Assembly: GCA_031253835.1 (NCBI GenBank)
Contig: JAIRVP010000029.1
Span: 17,538-81,537 of the forward strand
DNA: 64,000 bases
Reading direction: 5' to 3'
Origin: Burkholderia sp.
GTDB taxonomy: Bacteria > Pseudomonadota > Gammaproteobacteria > Burkholderiales > Burkholderiaceae
A program made the translations under genes and the position numbers. The first letter of the stretch is position 1; every line of letters starts with the position of its first letter. Under the pieces are notes generated by a model, which saw only the letters and a list, made by a program, of their open reading frames with translations, was not told the DNA's origin and searched no databases. Shown one piece after another: positions 11,077-19,071 of this stretch.

Positions 11077-11141
11077 TATTTGGTAGACCGTCACGCGGCC
11101 CTATGCTTGTCGTCGCTGGTATCAATGGCCGTCGATGTCGT

Positions 11142-12068
11142 TCAATAGGCAACCGTTTCCGACCGGCCGCCACGGATCACTTCGATGCCGCCACCTCCAC
11201 CCGGCTGCACCGCAGGCGGCAGACGCGACGGCGACGGCAGCGGCGGCACGTTCACATTGGCCACCGGTGTTTTCGGTGTACCGGACAACTGCTGCAGCGA
11301 GACACCCACTGCAGCGAGTGCCGACGGCGACAGTTTGTTGTCCGTACGTACCGCGACCGTTTGAGTCGCAAGCTCGTCGTCGCGCGGGTTACGCAACGCG
11401 AATGTCAGACGGCCGCTCGCTTCGCCGAGCGTCAGCGCGTCGACCTGTGCGGTCGGCACCGCGAGGACCGCGATACGGGCACCGGTTGCTTGACCATTGT
11501 TGGCGTTGTTGTTGCCACTGTCGCGCTCGGGTGTCGCGTCACCAAACGACAGCACGCGCACCTTCGACAACAGAAGCCGCGCCTGCGTCTGCGAAACTTC
11601 GCCATCAAGCATCGTGCCGCCCTCGCGCTTCAGGTTCAGGAACACGTCGACGAAATTACCGGGCCGCAGACGGTTGCCGACCGCATTGGTTTCATCGACG
11701 CGCACGGCGACCGCACGCTCGCCCGGTTGCACGTCCTCGGCGAGCCCCGACACCAACGCACCCGCGACGACCGGCGACGATGCCGGGATGTCCGCAGCTG
11801 GCACCCGGCCAATGAGTAGGGACGGATCCGCAAATGCTCCCGTGGGCGCCGGCGCAGTCGGCCGAATCTTCAGCACATCGGCCGTGATCGGCTGCCCGGC
11901 AGGCAACACACGCGTCGCGACCACGACCGGAACCGGATTTGCCACGACGGTTTGCTGGACCGGCACAGGGTTCGACGTACTGCGTCCGAGCATCCACGCA
12001 TAAATTCCAAGCAATACGGCGATCGCAATCAGCAGCCCCGCAATGATTTTCGTTAAGTTGTTGGCCAT
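11142..12068 (-). CDS. cpaB: CpaB/RcpC, Flp pilus assembly protein with SAF domain
   Basis: 308 aa. N-terminal membrane anchor (IIAGLLIAIAVLLGIYAWML), then VPVVVATRVLPAGQPITADVLKIRP, which is the SAF/beta-clip domain start seen in CpaB/RcpC and FlgA-like proteins, and LRPGNFVDVFLNLKREGG. A Pro/Gly-rich tail (LPSPSRLPPAVQPGGGGG) may contact peptidoglycan or secretin. RcpC-type proteins sit in the periplasm and work with the secretin. The asparagine run GNNNANNG marks a probable loop. It lies between tadE and rcpA in one transcription unit. Confidence 0.9.
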   Translation of the reverse strand: MANNLTKIIAGLLIAIAVLLGIYAWMLGRSTSNPVPVQQTVVANPVPVVVATRVLPAGQPITADVLKIRPTAPAPTGAFADPSLLIGRVPAADIPASSPVVAGALVSGLAEDVQPGERAVAVRVDETNAVGNRLRPGNFVDVFLNLKREGGTMLDGEVSQTQARLLLSKVRVLSFGDATPERDSGNNNANNGQATGARIAVLAVPTAQVDALTLGEASGRLTFALRNPRDDELATQTVAVRTDNKLSPSALAAVGVSLQQLSGTPKTPVANVNVPPLPSPSRLPPAVQPGGGGGIEVIRGGRSETVAY

Positions 12069-12154
12069 GTTGTTGTGTGCGTGCCGGAATAAAGGTCCGA
12101 TAAATTTTTGCCAGATTCACGTGTCCGCGCATCTGCCACATCACGATGCGTACG

Positions 12155-12601
12155 TCAAAGGAGCGATTGCGGAATCTGCACGACCGCCGTACTCGTCAAC
12201 GGTTGAGTCAATATGCTTCCCAGGAACGGCATGCTCGTCATCCAGCTATCGGGGCTGTAATTCACCGTAACCGACAAGCAGTACAACGACGGCGGAGTCG
12301 ACTTGTCATAACTGCACTGAGGCGCCGCGACCTGCGGCTTGCCGACATTCAGCCAGCCCACGACGCTCTGCGCGGTTGTCGTCGCGTTCGCAATGCGTGC
12401 AGCAAGACTGGGGGCATAACTCAATCCGGCCCGTGCGCCTTCGCTGGCAGCGAACGTCAGGCTCTGCTGGATCGTGAAAATCATCCCGAAACTGACGATG
12501 CCGTAGAAAACCACGAACAGCAGCGGGAACACGATCGCAAACTCGACAGCCGTCGCGCCACGCTGCCGTCGTTGCCCGCGCGACTGTTTCTGTCGTTTCA
12601 T
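12155..12601 (-). CDS. tadE: TadE-like minor pseudopilin
   Basis: 148 aa from ATG at 12601. The basic leader MKRQKQSRGQRRQRG is followed by ATAVEFAIVFPLLFVVFYGIVSFG, with the invariant Glu at +5 of the hydrophobic segment that marks TadE pseudopilins processed by the TadV peptidase. The C-terminal part is a short periplasmic domain with two Cys (PQCSYDKSTPPSLYC), which may form a disulfide. The ATG overlaps the stop of the prepilin peptidase gene (ATGA). No separate TadF was found, so this and TadG may be the only minor pseudopilins here. Confidence 0.9.
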   Translation of the reverse strand: MKRQKQSRGQRRQRGATAVEFAIVFPLLFVVFYGIVSFGMIFTIQQSLTFAASEGARAGLSYAPSLAARIANATTTAQSVVGWLNVGKPQVAAPQCSYDKSTPPSLYCLSVTVNYSPDSWMTSMPFLGSILTQPLTSTAVVQIPQSLL

Positions 12602-13098
12602 CGCACAGCCCCCGTTGCGACAAGAAAGACGACCCATGCAGCGGCCGGCGCCGCGAGGCAGGCCACATAGGGTGTTGCACGGTATCTGCCGAGCGCCATC
12701 GCCGGTGTGTCCCGGCGCCACAGTGCGCCGATCGATGTGCGCGACAGTAGCAGCAGTGCGACGGCATGAATTCCGGCGGCAAGGCTTCCGACGATCCAGA
12801 TCCATAGCAGCGCATTCGGGCCGCACCACACGCCGATCACGGCAAAGATCTTGACGTCCGCCGCGCCCATGACGCGCAATAGAAAAAGCGGGAAAAAGGC
12901 GGCCAACCCGACCAGCAGGCCGATCATCGCCTGCTTCGGGAGAATGCCGAACGGACTGGCGTTCAAATACGCTCCGCCCAAGCCGCAGACCAACCCCGCC
13001 AAGACGAGCGAATTCGAAACGCGCCGAAACCGGATGTCACTGGTTGCGACTAACGCCGCCCAGGCCAGGAACACCCCGCTAAAAATGAAATGTGCCAT
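12598..13098 (-). CDS. cpaA: TadV/CpaA prepilin peptidase (A24 family)
   Basis: 166 aa from ATG at 13098 (MAHFIF). A polytopic membrane protein with the two aspartates of A24 aspartic peptidases: the first in LVATSDIRFRRVSN and the second in MGAADVKIFAVIG (GxxD-type motif). It cleaves the leader peptide of Flp pilin and TadE/TadG in the inner membrane. It lacks the N-methyltransferase domain of PilD, as is usual for the short TadV group. It lies 113 bp after flp and overlaps tadE by 4 bp. Confidence 0.92.
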   Translation of the reverse strand: MAHFIFSGVFLAWAALVATSDIRFRRVSNSLVLAGLVCGLGGAYLNASPFGILPKQAMIGLLVGLAAFFPLFLLRVMGAADVKIFAVIGVWCGPNALLWIWIVGSLAAGIHAVALLLLSRTSIGALWRRDTPAMALGRYRATPYVACLAAPAAAWVVFLVATGAVR

Positions 13099-13211
13099 CG
13101 CACCGCAACCCGCGATAAATGTCGCGGCGGGCGGACCGCCAAGACAATCCGCCCGCCGCAACACCAAGACGACTCAATGTTTCGAGGTCGTGCTGACTAA
13201 CGTCAGGTGGG

Positions 13212-13421
13212 TTACTTAAAGATGGTGGTAGCCGTGCAGTTCGTGGCCGTCGTCGGAGAACTAATGCATGACCCGAGATTCGTGAACATATTACCGAGAC
13301 TCGTGCCGATCGACGAAGCACCCGCCAGGATCGCGACAGCGATAAGACCCGCAATCAGACCATACTCGATCGCGGTAACCCCGTTGTTTTCCTTAAGAAA
13401 ACGCTTGATGATTGCTTTCAT
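13212..13421 (-). CDS. flp: Flp major pilin precursor
   Basis: 69 aa. The short basic leader MKAIIKRFLKENNG is cut after the Gly by TadV, giving a mature N-terminus VTAIEYGLIAGLIAVAILAG, the Flp motif with Glu-Tyr at positions 5-6 of the mature protein. The hydrophobic helix packs the pilus core; the C-terminal part has two cysteines (GSCISS and TNCTA), possibly a surface disulfide loop. A GAGGAA ribosome-binding site is 7 nt from the ATG. First gene of the Tad block, and probably the most expressed, with a long divergent intergenic region upstream. Confidence 0.95.
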   Translation of the reverse strand: MKAIIKRFLKENNGVTAIEYGLIAGLIAVAILAGASSIGTSLGNMFTNLGSCISSPTTATNCTATTIFK

Positions 13422-13846
13422 TTTTTATTCCTCGTGCCTGTATTTACGTTCTTTGGCCTTTTATACGTATACATCCCCGCATATCTGGCCCTTGCCCCGC
13501 CGTTCGCCACATCTGCCGTGACGACAACCGGGTGCGCTTTCTTTATAGTTCGCCCCGAAGGGCATGGCTCACAATTTGATGCAAGTTAACATTCGCGATA
13601 GTGACCCTCCTCGAACGTTGTGTACCGAACCGTACATTTCCTTACATCTGCTCCGGATTCTATATCCGATCCTATTTAAGTTCCAACCTCTTTTAACGAC
13701 TCTGCCGGAAAAAAGTCTTCAGGAGCACAACGTATTTGTACGGCGTTTCGGTACGACTTACACATAGGATTTACGATAGGTTAGATGTGCACGCCTAATC
13801 CACCAGTAAAACAATTGCCTCGTCCACCAAGCCTGCCCGCCTCCCA

Positions 13847-13891
13847 CGTTACGTCGCACGCGTAACGCCAATGTTGTGACGTTACGTTACG
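13847..13891 (+). promoter_or_regulatory. Inverted-repeat array, probable upstream activator sites
   Basis: CGTTACG (13847-13853), 7-nt spacer, CGTAACG (13861-13867) form a perfect dyad. At 13878-13889 comes GTGACGTTACGT, with overlapping CGTTACG copies at 13880 and 13885. The array sits about 155-200 bp before the predicted transcription start, the usual distance for enhancer-binding proteins. The same 12-bp block recurs before the second sigma-54 promoter at 51147-51158. Binding by the activator at 295-1686 is inference. Confidence 0.65.
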
Positions 13892-14020
13892 AAACGGCCG
13901 AAACCGTTCTCATTCGTCTGCTCTTAAACAGATTCAACAATCTTTCAATTTCCATAACTTCCTTTCCCGACAAGGAATTGCCCCGTTTAAAACCGGTTGT
14001 CGAACCGTCGGGCATCGAAA

Positions 14021-14036
14021 TGGCACGACAGTTGCA
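14021..14036 (+). promoter_or_regulatory. Sigma-54 (-24/-12) promoter of the collagen-like operon
   Basis: The sequence TGGCACGACAGTTGCA matches the RpoN consensus TGGCACG-N4-TTGCW at every core position, with the correct GG to GC spacing. The predicted start is near 14047, leaving a leader of about 50 nt to the ATG at 14099 with a GAGGAAGAA ribosome-binding site. Confidence 0.88.
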
Positions 14037-14098
14037 GAGTAGTCCTCGCACCACTCAACACAATGCAGTTCACAACACATTTTTAATGCGAGGAAGAA

Positions 14099-15688
14099 AT
14101 GGACATTAAGGTTATCCCTCATGGCGTGTTCCGGACGACTCTGATCGCGGCCACCGTTGCAGCCATGCTTTCCCTCTCCGCGTGCGGCGGCTCCGGTTCC
14201 ATCAGCCAGGGCCTCGGCGGCGGCTCGAGCTCGGGCACCGGCGATTCGATCTCGACATCAGGCGGCGGCTCGAGCGGCACCTCGGGTACGAGCGGTACCT
14301 CCGGCACCAGCGGAACCTCGGGTACGAGCGGCACCAGCGGAACCTCAGGCACGAGCGGTACGTCCGGCACGAGCGGAACCTCGGGCACGAGCGGCACCTC
14401 CGGCACCTCGGGTGTGTCGTCGAACGCGGTGGGAAAGGTCCTCGCAAACACCAGCACTGTCGCCACGGGTCTCGGCGGAACCGTCTCGGGTCTCGGCTCC
14501 GTCATCGGCAGCCAGTCGCTGCCGGGCGTCAACCCGGCCACGACGCAAGCCGCAGGCGGCATCGTGCAGAGCATCGGCGGCGCGGTGACCGCACTCGGCA
14601 ACGGCCTCGGCAATGGTCTCGGCCAGCTCGGCGCAACGAAGGATCCGGTCGGCACCACACTCGCCAGCACGGGCGGCGTGGTCAATCAACTCGGCGGCGC
14701 AGTCACGGGCACGGGCCAACTGGTCACGAGCCTCGGCAGCGGCCCGCTGTCGCCGCTTGCACCGGTGACGGGTGCCGTCGGTGGCCTGGTGTCGACGCTC
14801 GGCGGCGCCGTATCGAACGGCGGCACGACCCTCACCAATGCGCTGTCGACCGGCCCGATTCAGCAAGTCACGCAGACGGTCAGCTCGGCCATCACGCCGA
14901 TCACGACGATGGTCGGCCAGACGACCCAGACGATCGGTACGGCGACCGGCCTCGGCGCCCCCGTCAACACGCTGCTCGGCACGGTCGGCAACGGGCTGAA
15001 CCAGGCGGGCGCCCTGCTCGCGTCGACAGGCGGCAACCCGGTCACGACGGGCCTCGGCAACACCGTCTCGTCGACGGGCAATACCGTGAAGGCCGTCGGC
15101 GGCCTGCTCACGGGCGGCACGGGCGGCGTGACCAACCCGCTCGCACCGCTCACGGGCCTCGTCTCGACGGTCACCGGCGCACTCGGCGGTGCAACCGGCG
15201 GCGGCAGCGGCCCGCTTGCGCCGGTCACCGGCCTCGTCTCCACGGTCACCGGCGCGCTCGGTGGCGCAGCAGGTGGTGGCAGCGGCCCGCTCGCTCCGGT
15301 CACCGGCCTCGTCTCCACGGTCACCGGCGCACTCGGCGGCGCGGCTGGCGGCAGCGGTGGCCCGCTCGCGCCGGTTACCGGCCTCGTCTCGACAGTCACG
15401 GGCGCACTCGGCGGCGCAACGGGCGGAACGAGCGGCAGCCCGCTCGCACCGGTCACGGGTCTTCTCGGCGCAGTCACGGGTGCCCTCGGCGGCGCGACGG
15501 GCGGCGCAGGTGGCAGCAGCCCGCTCGCCCCGGTGACGAACGCCGTCACGACGGTCACCAGCACGGTCGGCGCACCGGCACTGAGCGGCGGCACGGGTGC
15601 CGTCACGAACTCGGGTTCGGCGTCGAACCTGCTCGCGCCTGTCACGTCGCTGATCGGCGGCCTGCTCGGCGGCACGCACGGCAAGTAA
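14099..15688 (+). CDS. Collagen-like repeat lipoprotein 1
   Basis: 529 aa, start ATG at 14099 after GAGGAAGAA. The signal peptide ends in the lipobox LSAC, so the protein should be lipidated. Next comes a low-complexity segment with 15 consecutive Gly-Thr-Ser triplets (14276-14410) ending in GVS; Gly at every third residue resembles collagen G-X-Y, though without proline. Residues of about 110-340 are Gly/Thr/Val/Leu-rich with a weak period. From about residue 340 there are five to six copies of a 25-28-residue unit based on PLAPVTGLVSTVTGALGG. The protein has no cysteine after the lipobox and no known catalytic domain. It is likely a surface or outer-membrane-attached structural protein. Close paralogue of the next gene (40 bp downstream) and under the sigma-54 promoter. 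Confidence 0.85.
   Translation: MDIKVIPHGVFRTTLIAATVAAMLSLSACGGSGSISQGLGGGSSSGTGDSISTSGGGSSGTSGTSGTSGTSGTSGTSGTSGTSGTSGTSGTSGTSGTSGTSGTSGVSSNAVGKVLANTSTVATGLGGTVSGLGSVIGSQSLPGVNPATTQAAGGIVQSIGGAVTALGNGLGNGLGQLGATKDPVGTTLASTGGVVNQLGGAVTGTGQLVTSLGSGPLSPLAPVTGAVGGLVSTLGGAVSNGGTTLTNALSTGPIQQVTQTVSSAITPITTMVGQTTQTIGTATGLGAPVNTLLGTVGNGLNQAGALLASTGGNPVTTGLGNTVSSTGNTVKAVGGLLTGGTGGVTNPLAPLTGLVSTVTGALGGATGGGSGPLAPVTGLVSTVTGALGGAAGGGSGPLAPVTGLVSTVTGALGGAAGGSGGPLAPVTGLVSTVTGALGGATGGTSGSPLAPVTGLLGAVTGALGGATGGAGGSSPLAPVTNAVTTVTSTVGAPALSGGTGAVTNSGSASNLLAPVTSLIGGLLGGTHGK
14276..14419 (+). repeat. 9-bp tandem repeat coding (Gly-Thr-Ser)15
   Basis: Fifteen successive GGN-ACN-TCN/AGC codon triplets, then GVS. 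The repeat unit is 9 bp, so changes in copy number keep the frame and alter only length. Synonymous codons differ from copy to copy, so the array is not a fresh expansion. Confidence 0.9.
15135..15540 (+). repeat. Degenerate 75-84-bp tandem repeats coding the PLAPVTGLVSTVTGALGG unit
   Basis: Five to six direct repeats at the DNA level (for example near 15208, 15286, 15361, 15436 and 15520), each coding PLAPVTGL, then V/L-S/G-TVTGALGGA and a Gly/Ser/Thr linker of variable length. The related unit appears at 16787-17050 in the next gene. Such repeats are open to recombination between paralogues. Confidence 0.8.
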
Positions 15689-15728
15689 TCCGGCATCCAT
15701 TCATCGAAAAGACAGCGAGGAGTCCATC

Positions 15729-17075
15729 ATGTCCCAGCAACGTTCCATCACGACCGTCGCCCTGCGCCAGTGGCGCGTGCCCCTCACCGCCTTCGCCGCA
15801 GTCTGCCTGCTGGCCGCCTGCGGCGGCGGTGGTGTCAGCTCGCCGCCCGCCAGCAGCAATAACAACAACCCGAGCACGAGCGGTACGCCCAGCACGAGCG
15901 GCACCAGCGGCTCGACGACCGGTACCAAGGGCGTCGTCAGCACGGTCGGCCAGACGGCCACCGACCTGGGCAGCACGGTCGGCAACATCAGCCTGCCCGG
16001 CCTCGGCGACGGCGTGACGAAGGGCGTCGGCAGCACGCTCTCCAGCACCGGCACGATCGTCGGCGCAGCCGCCGATGCCGTAAGCAACGGGCTGGGACAG
16101 ATCGGCTCGACGAAGGATCCGGTCGGCACGACGGTTGCCGGTCTCGGCAATGTCGTCGGCGCAACGAGCAACACGGTGTCCGGCCTGAGCTCGACGGTGA
16201 AGGCGCTCGGCACGGGCCCGCTCGCGCCGCTCGCACCGGTCACGACGCCGGTCGGCACCGTGCTCGACACGGTCGCCAACGGCCTGACGGCCGCCGGCAC
16301 GACGATCGGCTCGACGCTGTCGTCGGGCGCCGTGCAGCAGGTCACGCAACCGATCAGCTCGGCGATCACGCCGCTCGTGATCACGGCCGGCCAGGTCACG
16401 CAACAGGTCGGCACGACGACCGGCCTCGGCCAACCCGTCTCCGGCCTGCTCGGCCAGGTCGGCGGCGCGATCAGCTCGGCAGGCAAGCAGGTCGGCGGCA
16501 CGTCGAGCCAGCCGCTCGTCGGCGACGTCGGTCAGCTCGTGACCGCGGTCGGCAACACCGTGACCAACGCGGGCGGCCTGGTCAACCCGAACGGCCCGAA
16601 CGGCGCAGCACCGATCCCCGGCCTGATCACGAGCCTCGTCGGCGGCTCGACGGCTGCCGTCCAGAACGGCACGTCGTCGGGTTCCGGCTCGACGAACCCG
16701 CTCGGCGGCCTGCTGTCCGGTCTCGGCTCGACGCCGCTCGGCTCGCTCACGGGCGCACTCGGCGGCGCAACGGGCGGCTCGGCCAGCGGCCCGCTCGCTC
16801 CGGTCACGGGCCTCGTGTCGACGGTCACGGGCACGCTCGGTGGCGCAACGGGCGGCGCAGGCAGTGCAAACCCTCTCGCGCCCGTCACCGGTTTGCTGAA
16901 TACTGTCACGGGAGCCGTGGGCGGTGCAGCAGGATCGGGGGGCGCGAGCCCGCTCGCACCGGTCACGTCGCTGGTCGGCGGTGTCACGGGTACGGCCTCG
17001 TCGGGCAGCGGCTCGACGGGCCTGCTGGCACCGGTAACGGGGTTGCTGGGCACGCTGGGTAGCGTCGGCAAGTAA
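15729..17075 (+). CDS. Collagen-like repeat lipoprotein 2 (paralogue of the gene at 14099)
   Basis: 448 aa. Ribosome-binding site AGCGAGGAGT before ATG at 15729. Lipoprotein signal with lipobox LAAC. The N-terminal spacer is Ser/Asn/Pro/Thr-rich (SSNNNNPSTSGTPSTSGTSG), much shorter than the GTS array of the first paralogue. The body matches paralogue 1 closely: GLGQIGSTKDPVGTTVAGLG against GLGQLGATKDPVGTTLASTG, and QQVTQPISSAITPLVITAGQ against QQVTQTVSSAITPITTMVGQ. Three to four PLAPVTGL... units close the protein. Likely co-transcribed with the first and the TpsB-like gene. Function unknown; a matrix, adhesin or pilus-associated role is inference. Confidence 0.82.
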   Translation: MSQQRSITTVALRQWRVPLTAFAAVCLLAACGGGGVSSPPASSNNNNPSTSGTPSTSGTSGSTTGTKGVVSTVGQTATDLGSTVGNISLPGLGDGVTKGVGSTLSSTGTIVGAAADAVSNGLGQIGSTKDPVGTTVAGLGNVVGATSNTVSGLSSTVKALGTGPLAPLAPVTTPVGTVLDTVANGLTAAGTTIGSTLSSGAVQQVTQPISSAITPLVITAGQVTQQVGTTTGLGQPVSGLLGQVGGAISSAGKQVGGTSSQPLVGDVGQLVTAVGNTVTNAGGLVNPNGPNGAAPIPGLITSLVGGSTAAVQNGTSSGSGSTNPLGGLLSGLGSTPLGSLTGALGGATGGSASGPLAPVTGLVSTVTGTLGGATGGAGSANPLAPVTGLLNTVTGAVGGAAGSGGASPLAPVTSLVGGVTGTASSGSGSTGLLAPVTGLLGTLGSVGK

Positions 17076-17219
17076 GGAGGACGGTCGCGCCATCGCAGCC
17101 GGAGCGAATGGCGCGGCCGTACAAACACAACCGGCATGGCGGCACGCGGCGCGCGACACCCTGGTGTCGCGCGCCGGCATTACAAAGAAGACGAAAAGCA
17201 AGGCCTACGAGGAAGAACA

Positions 17220-18905
17220 ATGAAATCCAGACTCGACAGATGGATGATGCTGCTCGCCATCGCGGCAGCAAGCACGGCACATGCACAATCGCGCGTCGGC
17301 GGTAACCCGCTCGACTCCCTTCCCCAGATCAACGCACCGAAGACCGGCCCGAACGTGACCGTGCAGGTCGCACCGCAAGCGCCGCAACTGCAGGAGCTGC
17401 TGTCGCGACACCTGACGCCGTCGACGTTTCAGGTCGAAGGCGTGAAGTCGGTGCCGTTCGAGGAAATCTCGCGTCGCTTCACCCCGCTCGTCGGCAAGGA
17501 CATCACGATCGGCGACCTGATCGAAACCGCCAACGGCGTGACGAAGCTGTACCAGGAGCGCGGCTACGCGCTGTCGTTCGCGTTCGTTCCCGCGCAGACG
17601 TTCGAGAACGGCGTCGTGCGCATCACGGTGGTCGAAGGCTATGTGTCGGACGTCAAGGTCACCGGCAAGCCCGGTGCGATGGAACCGAAGATCCGCGCGA
17701 TCGCCGCCCACATCACGGCCGATCGCCCGCTGCGTCGCGCGACGTTCGAGCGTTACGTGAATACGTTCGGCCTGCTGCCCGGCCTCACGGTGAAGGCGAA
17801 TGTCCCGCCGCCGCAAACCACCGACGGCGCCACGACGCTGGAACTCGCGGTCGACCGCAAGCCGTTCAACATCAGCACCGGCATCGACTTCAACCACCCG
17901 GGTGTCCAGGGCCTCATCACCGCAACCGAAAACGGCCTTACGCGATTCGGTGAGCAGTTGAGCATCTCGGCGCTCGCGCCGCCTGGGCGTGACAAGCAGA
18001 CCTACTTTGCGTTCAGCGGTGCGGTGCCCGTCGGCAGCAGCGGCCTGATCACGCGCCTCGACGCAAGTACGTATCGCGGCAAGCCGACCAACAACCCGGG
18101 ATTGCCGTCGTACGTGCAGCGTACGGTCAAGAACGAGAAGCTCGGTCTTTCGGCATCCTATCCGATACTGCTGAACAACCAGCGCAGCCTGCTCGGCACC
18201 GTGTCGGGCTATGCGTCGCATAACGAGGACCGCTACCAGAACCAGATCAACGGCGCGAGCCTCGATACGCGTTCGCAGGTCCGCGTACTGCAAATGCAAC
18301 TCGACTACACGAGCGTCCAGCCGAAACAGGTCCAGAAACTCAGCGTCAACGTCGCGAAGGGTTTCAACATCCTCGGCGCATCGAAGGCACAGGACATCAC
18401 CGTCGGCACGACGACGACCTCGGTGGACAGCCCGATTTCGCTGACCTTCGTTCGCACGGGGGCGACCTTCACGCAGACAAACGAATGGCCGCTCCGGATC
18501 GGCACGTCGGTTTCGCTGACCGGGCAATACAGTCCCGACTCGTTGCCGACGTCCGAACAGATCTCGTTCGGCTCGACGCGCTACGCGCTCGGCTACCAGC
18601 CGGGCGAAACGTCGGGCGACTCGGGCTGGGGGATGTCGCTGGAGGTCAACCGCGGCTTCACGCCGGGCTGGACGTATCTGAAATCGATCACGCCGTATGT
18701 CGCGTACGACATGGCGCGCGTATACCTGCACTCGGGCGCGCCGTCACCGAACCGCATGTCGTCGGTCGGCATCGGTGTACGGTTTTCCGACAGCCGTTTC
18801 TACAGTCTCGACCTGAACGTTGCGAAGCCGATCGGCGACGCGCCCGTCGAAAGCGCGTCGCGCAGCCCGCGCATCAACGCCGCATTCTCGTATCAGCTCA
18901 ACTGA
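17220..18905 (+). CDS. TpsB/ShlB-family outer-membrane transporter (POTRA + beta-barrel)
   Basis: 561 aa from ATG at 17220 with GAGGAAGAACA before it. Signal peptide ends AHAQS. A Pro/Gln-rich linker is followed by a POTRA-2 domain (about 65-145: FQVEGVKSVPFEEISRRFTPLVGKDIT... ending RITVVEGYVSDVKV) and a ShlB/FhaC/HecB barrel to the C-terminus. FhaC-type conserved barrel elements are visible (YALGYQPGETSGDSGWGMSLEVNR; the last strand ends in AAFSYQLN). Such porins usually export one large TpsA exoprotein with an N-terminal TPS domain, but no TpsA is nearby; its companions are the two repeat lipoproteins 145 bp upstream. Whether it carries them to the surface is an open question. Confidence 0.88.
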   Translation: MKSRLDRWMMLLAIAAASTAHAQSRVGGNPLDSLPQINAPKTGPNVTVQVAPQAPQLQELLSRHLTPSTFQVEGVKSVPFEEISRRFTPLVGKDITIGDLIETANGVTKLYQERGYALSFAFVPAQTFENGVVRITVVEGYVSDVKVTGKPGAMEPKIRAIAAHITADRPLRRATFERYVNTFGLLPGLTVKANVPPPQTTDGATTLELAVDRKPFNISTGIDFNHPGVQGLITATENGLTRFGEQLSISALAPPGRDKQTYFAFSGAVPVGSSGLITRLDASTYRGKPTNNPGLPSYVQRTVKNEKLGLSASYPILLNNQRSLLGTVSGYASHNEDRYQNQINGASLDTRSQVRVLQMQLDYTSVQPKQVQKLSVNVAKGFNILGASKAQDITVGTTTTSVDSPISLTFVRTGATFTQTNEWPLRIGTSVSLTGQYSPDSLPTSEQISFGSTRYALGYQPGETSGDSGWGMSLEVNRGFTPGWTYLKSITPYVAYDMARVYLHSGAPSPNRMSSVGIGVRFSDSRFYSLDLNVAKPIGDAPVESASRSPRINAAFSYQLN

Positions 18906-18914
18906 TCGGACACC

Positions 18915-18941
18915 AAACAGCCCGCGTTTCGCGGGCTGTTT
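18915..18941 (+). terminator. Intrinsic terminator of the collagen-like/TpsB operon
   Basis: AAACAGCCCGCG, a TTT loop, then CGCGGGCTGTTT: a perfect 12-bp stem 10 nt after the stop of the porin gene. Confidence 0.9.
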
Positions 18942-19071
18942 CGATTAGAGTCCCCTCTATCAAACGTGGCGCGCGGTTTCACGTATTCTGGCGAAGCTCG
19001 CAACATGCCCGCCCCATGCAGACGGTCGTGCGGGCGAATCGAACACGACATGCAAAACAAGGAGGACGACA

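Larger units (their letters stand above)
13422..14098. other. 677-bp divergent regulatory region between flp and the collagen-like operon
   Basis: No supported gene. It is clearly AT-richer than its surroundings. On the plus side it holds the inverted-repeat array (13847-13891) and the perfect sigma-54 promoter (14021-14036). For flp (minus) I found no convincing -24/-12 element with correct spacing, so flp may use a sigma-70-type promoter, or the enhancer array may serve both directions. A short ORF at 13564-13767 has no ribosome-binding site or family resemblance and is not called. Confidence 0.7.

Noticed and set aside
13493..13509. Possible -24/-12 element for flp on the minus strand (TGGC ... 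GGGGCA)
   Set aside because: GG to GC spacing is one base too long, which sigma-54 does not tolerate, and the -12 box is poor.
13564..13767. 67-codon ORF in the flp-collagen intergenic region
   Set aside because: No ribosome-binding site, atypical codon use for this genome, no family resemblance.
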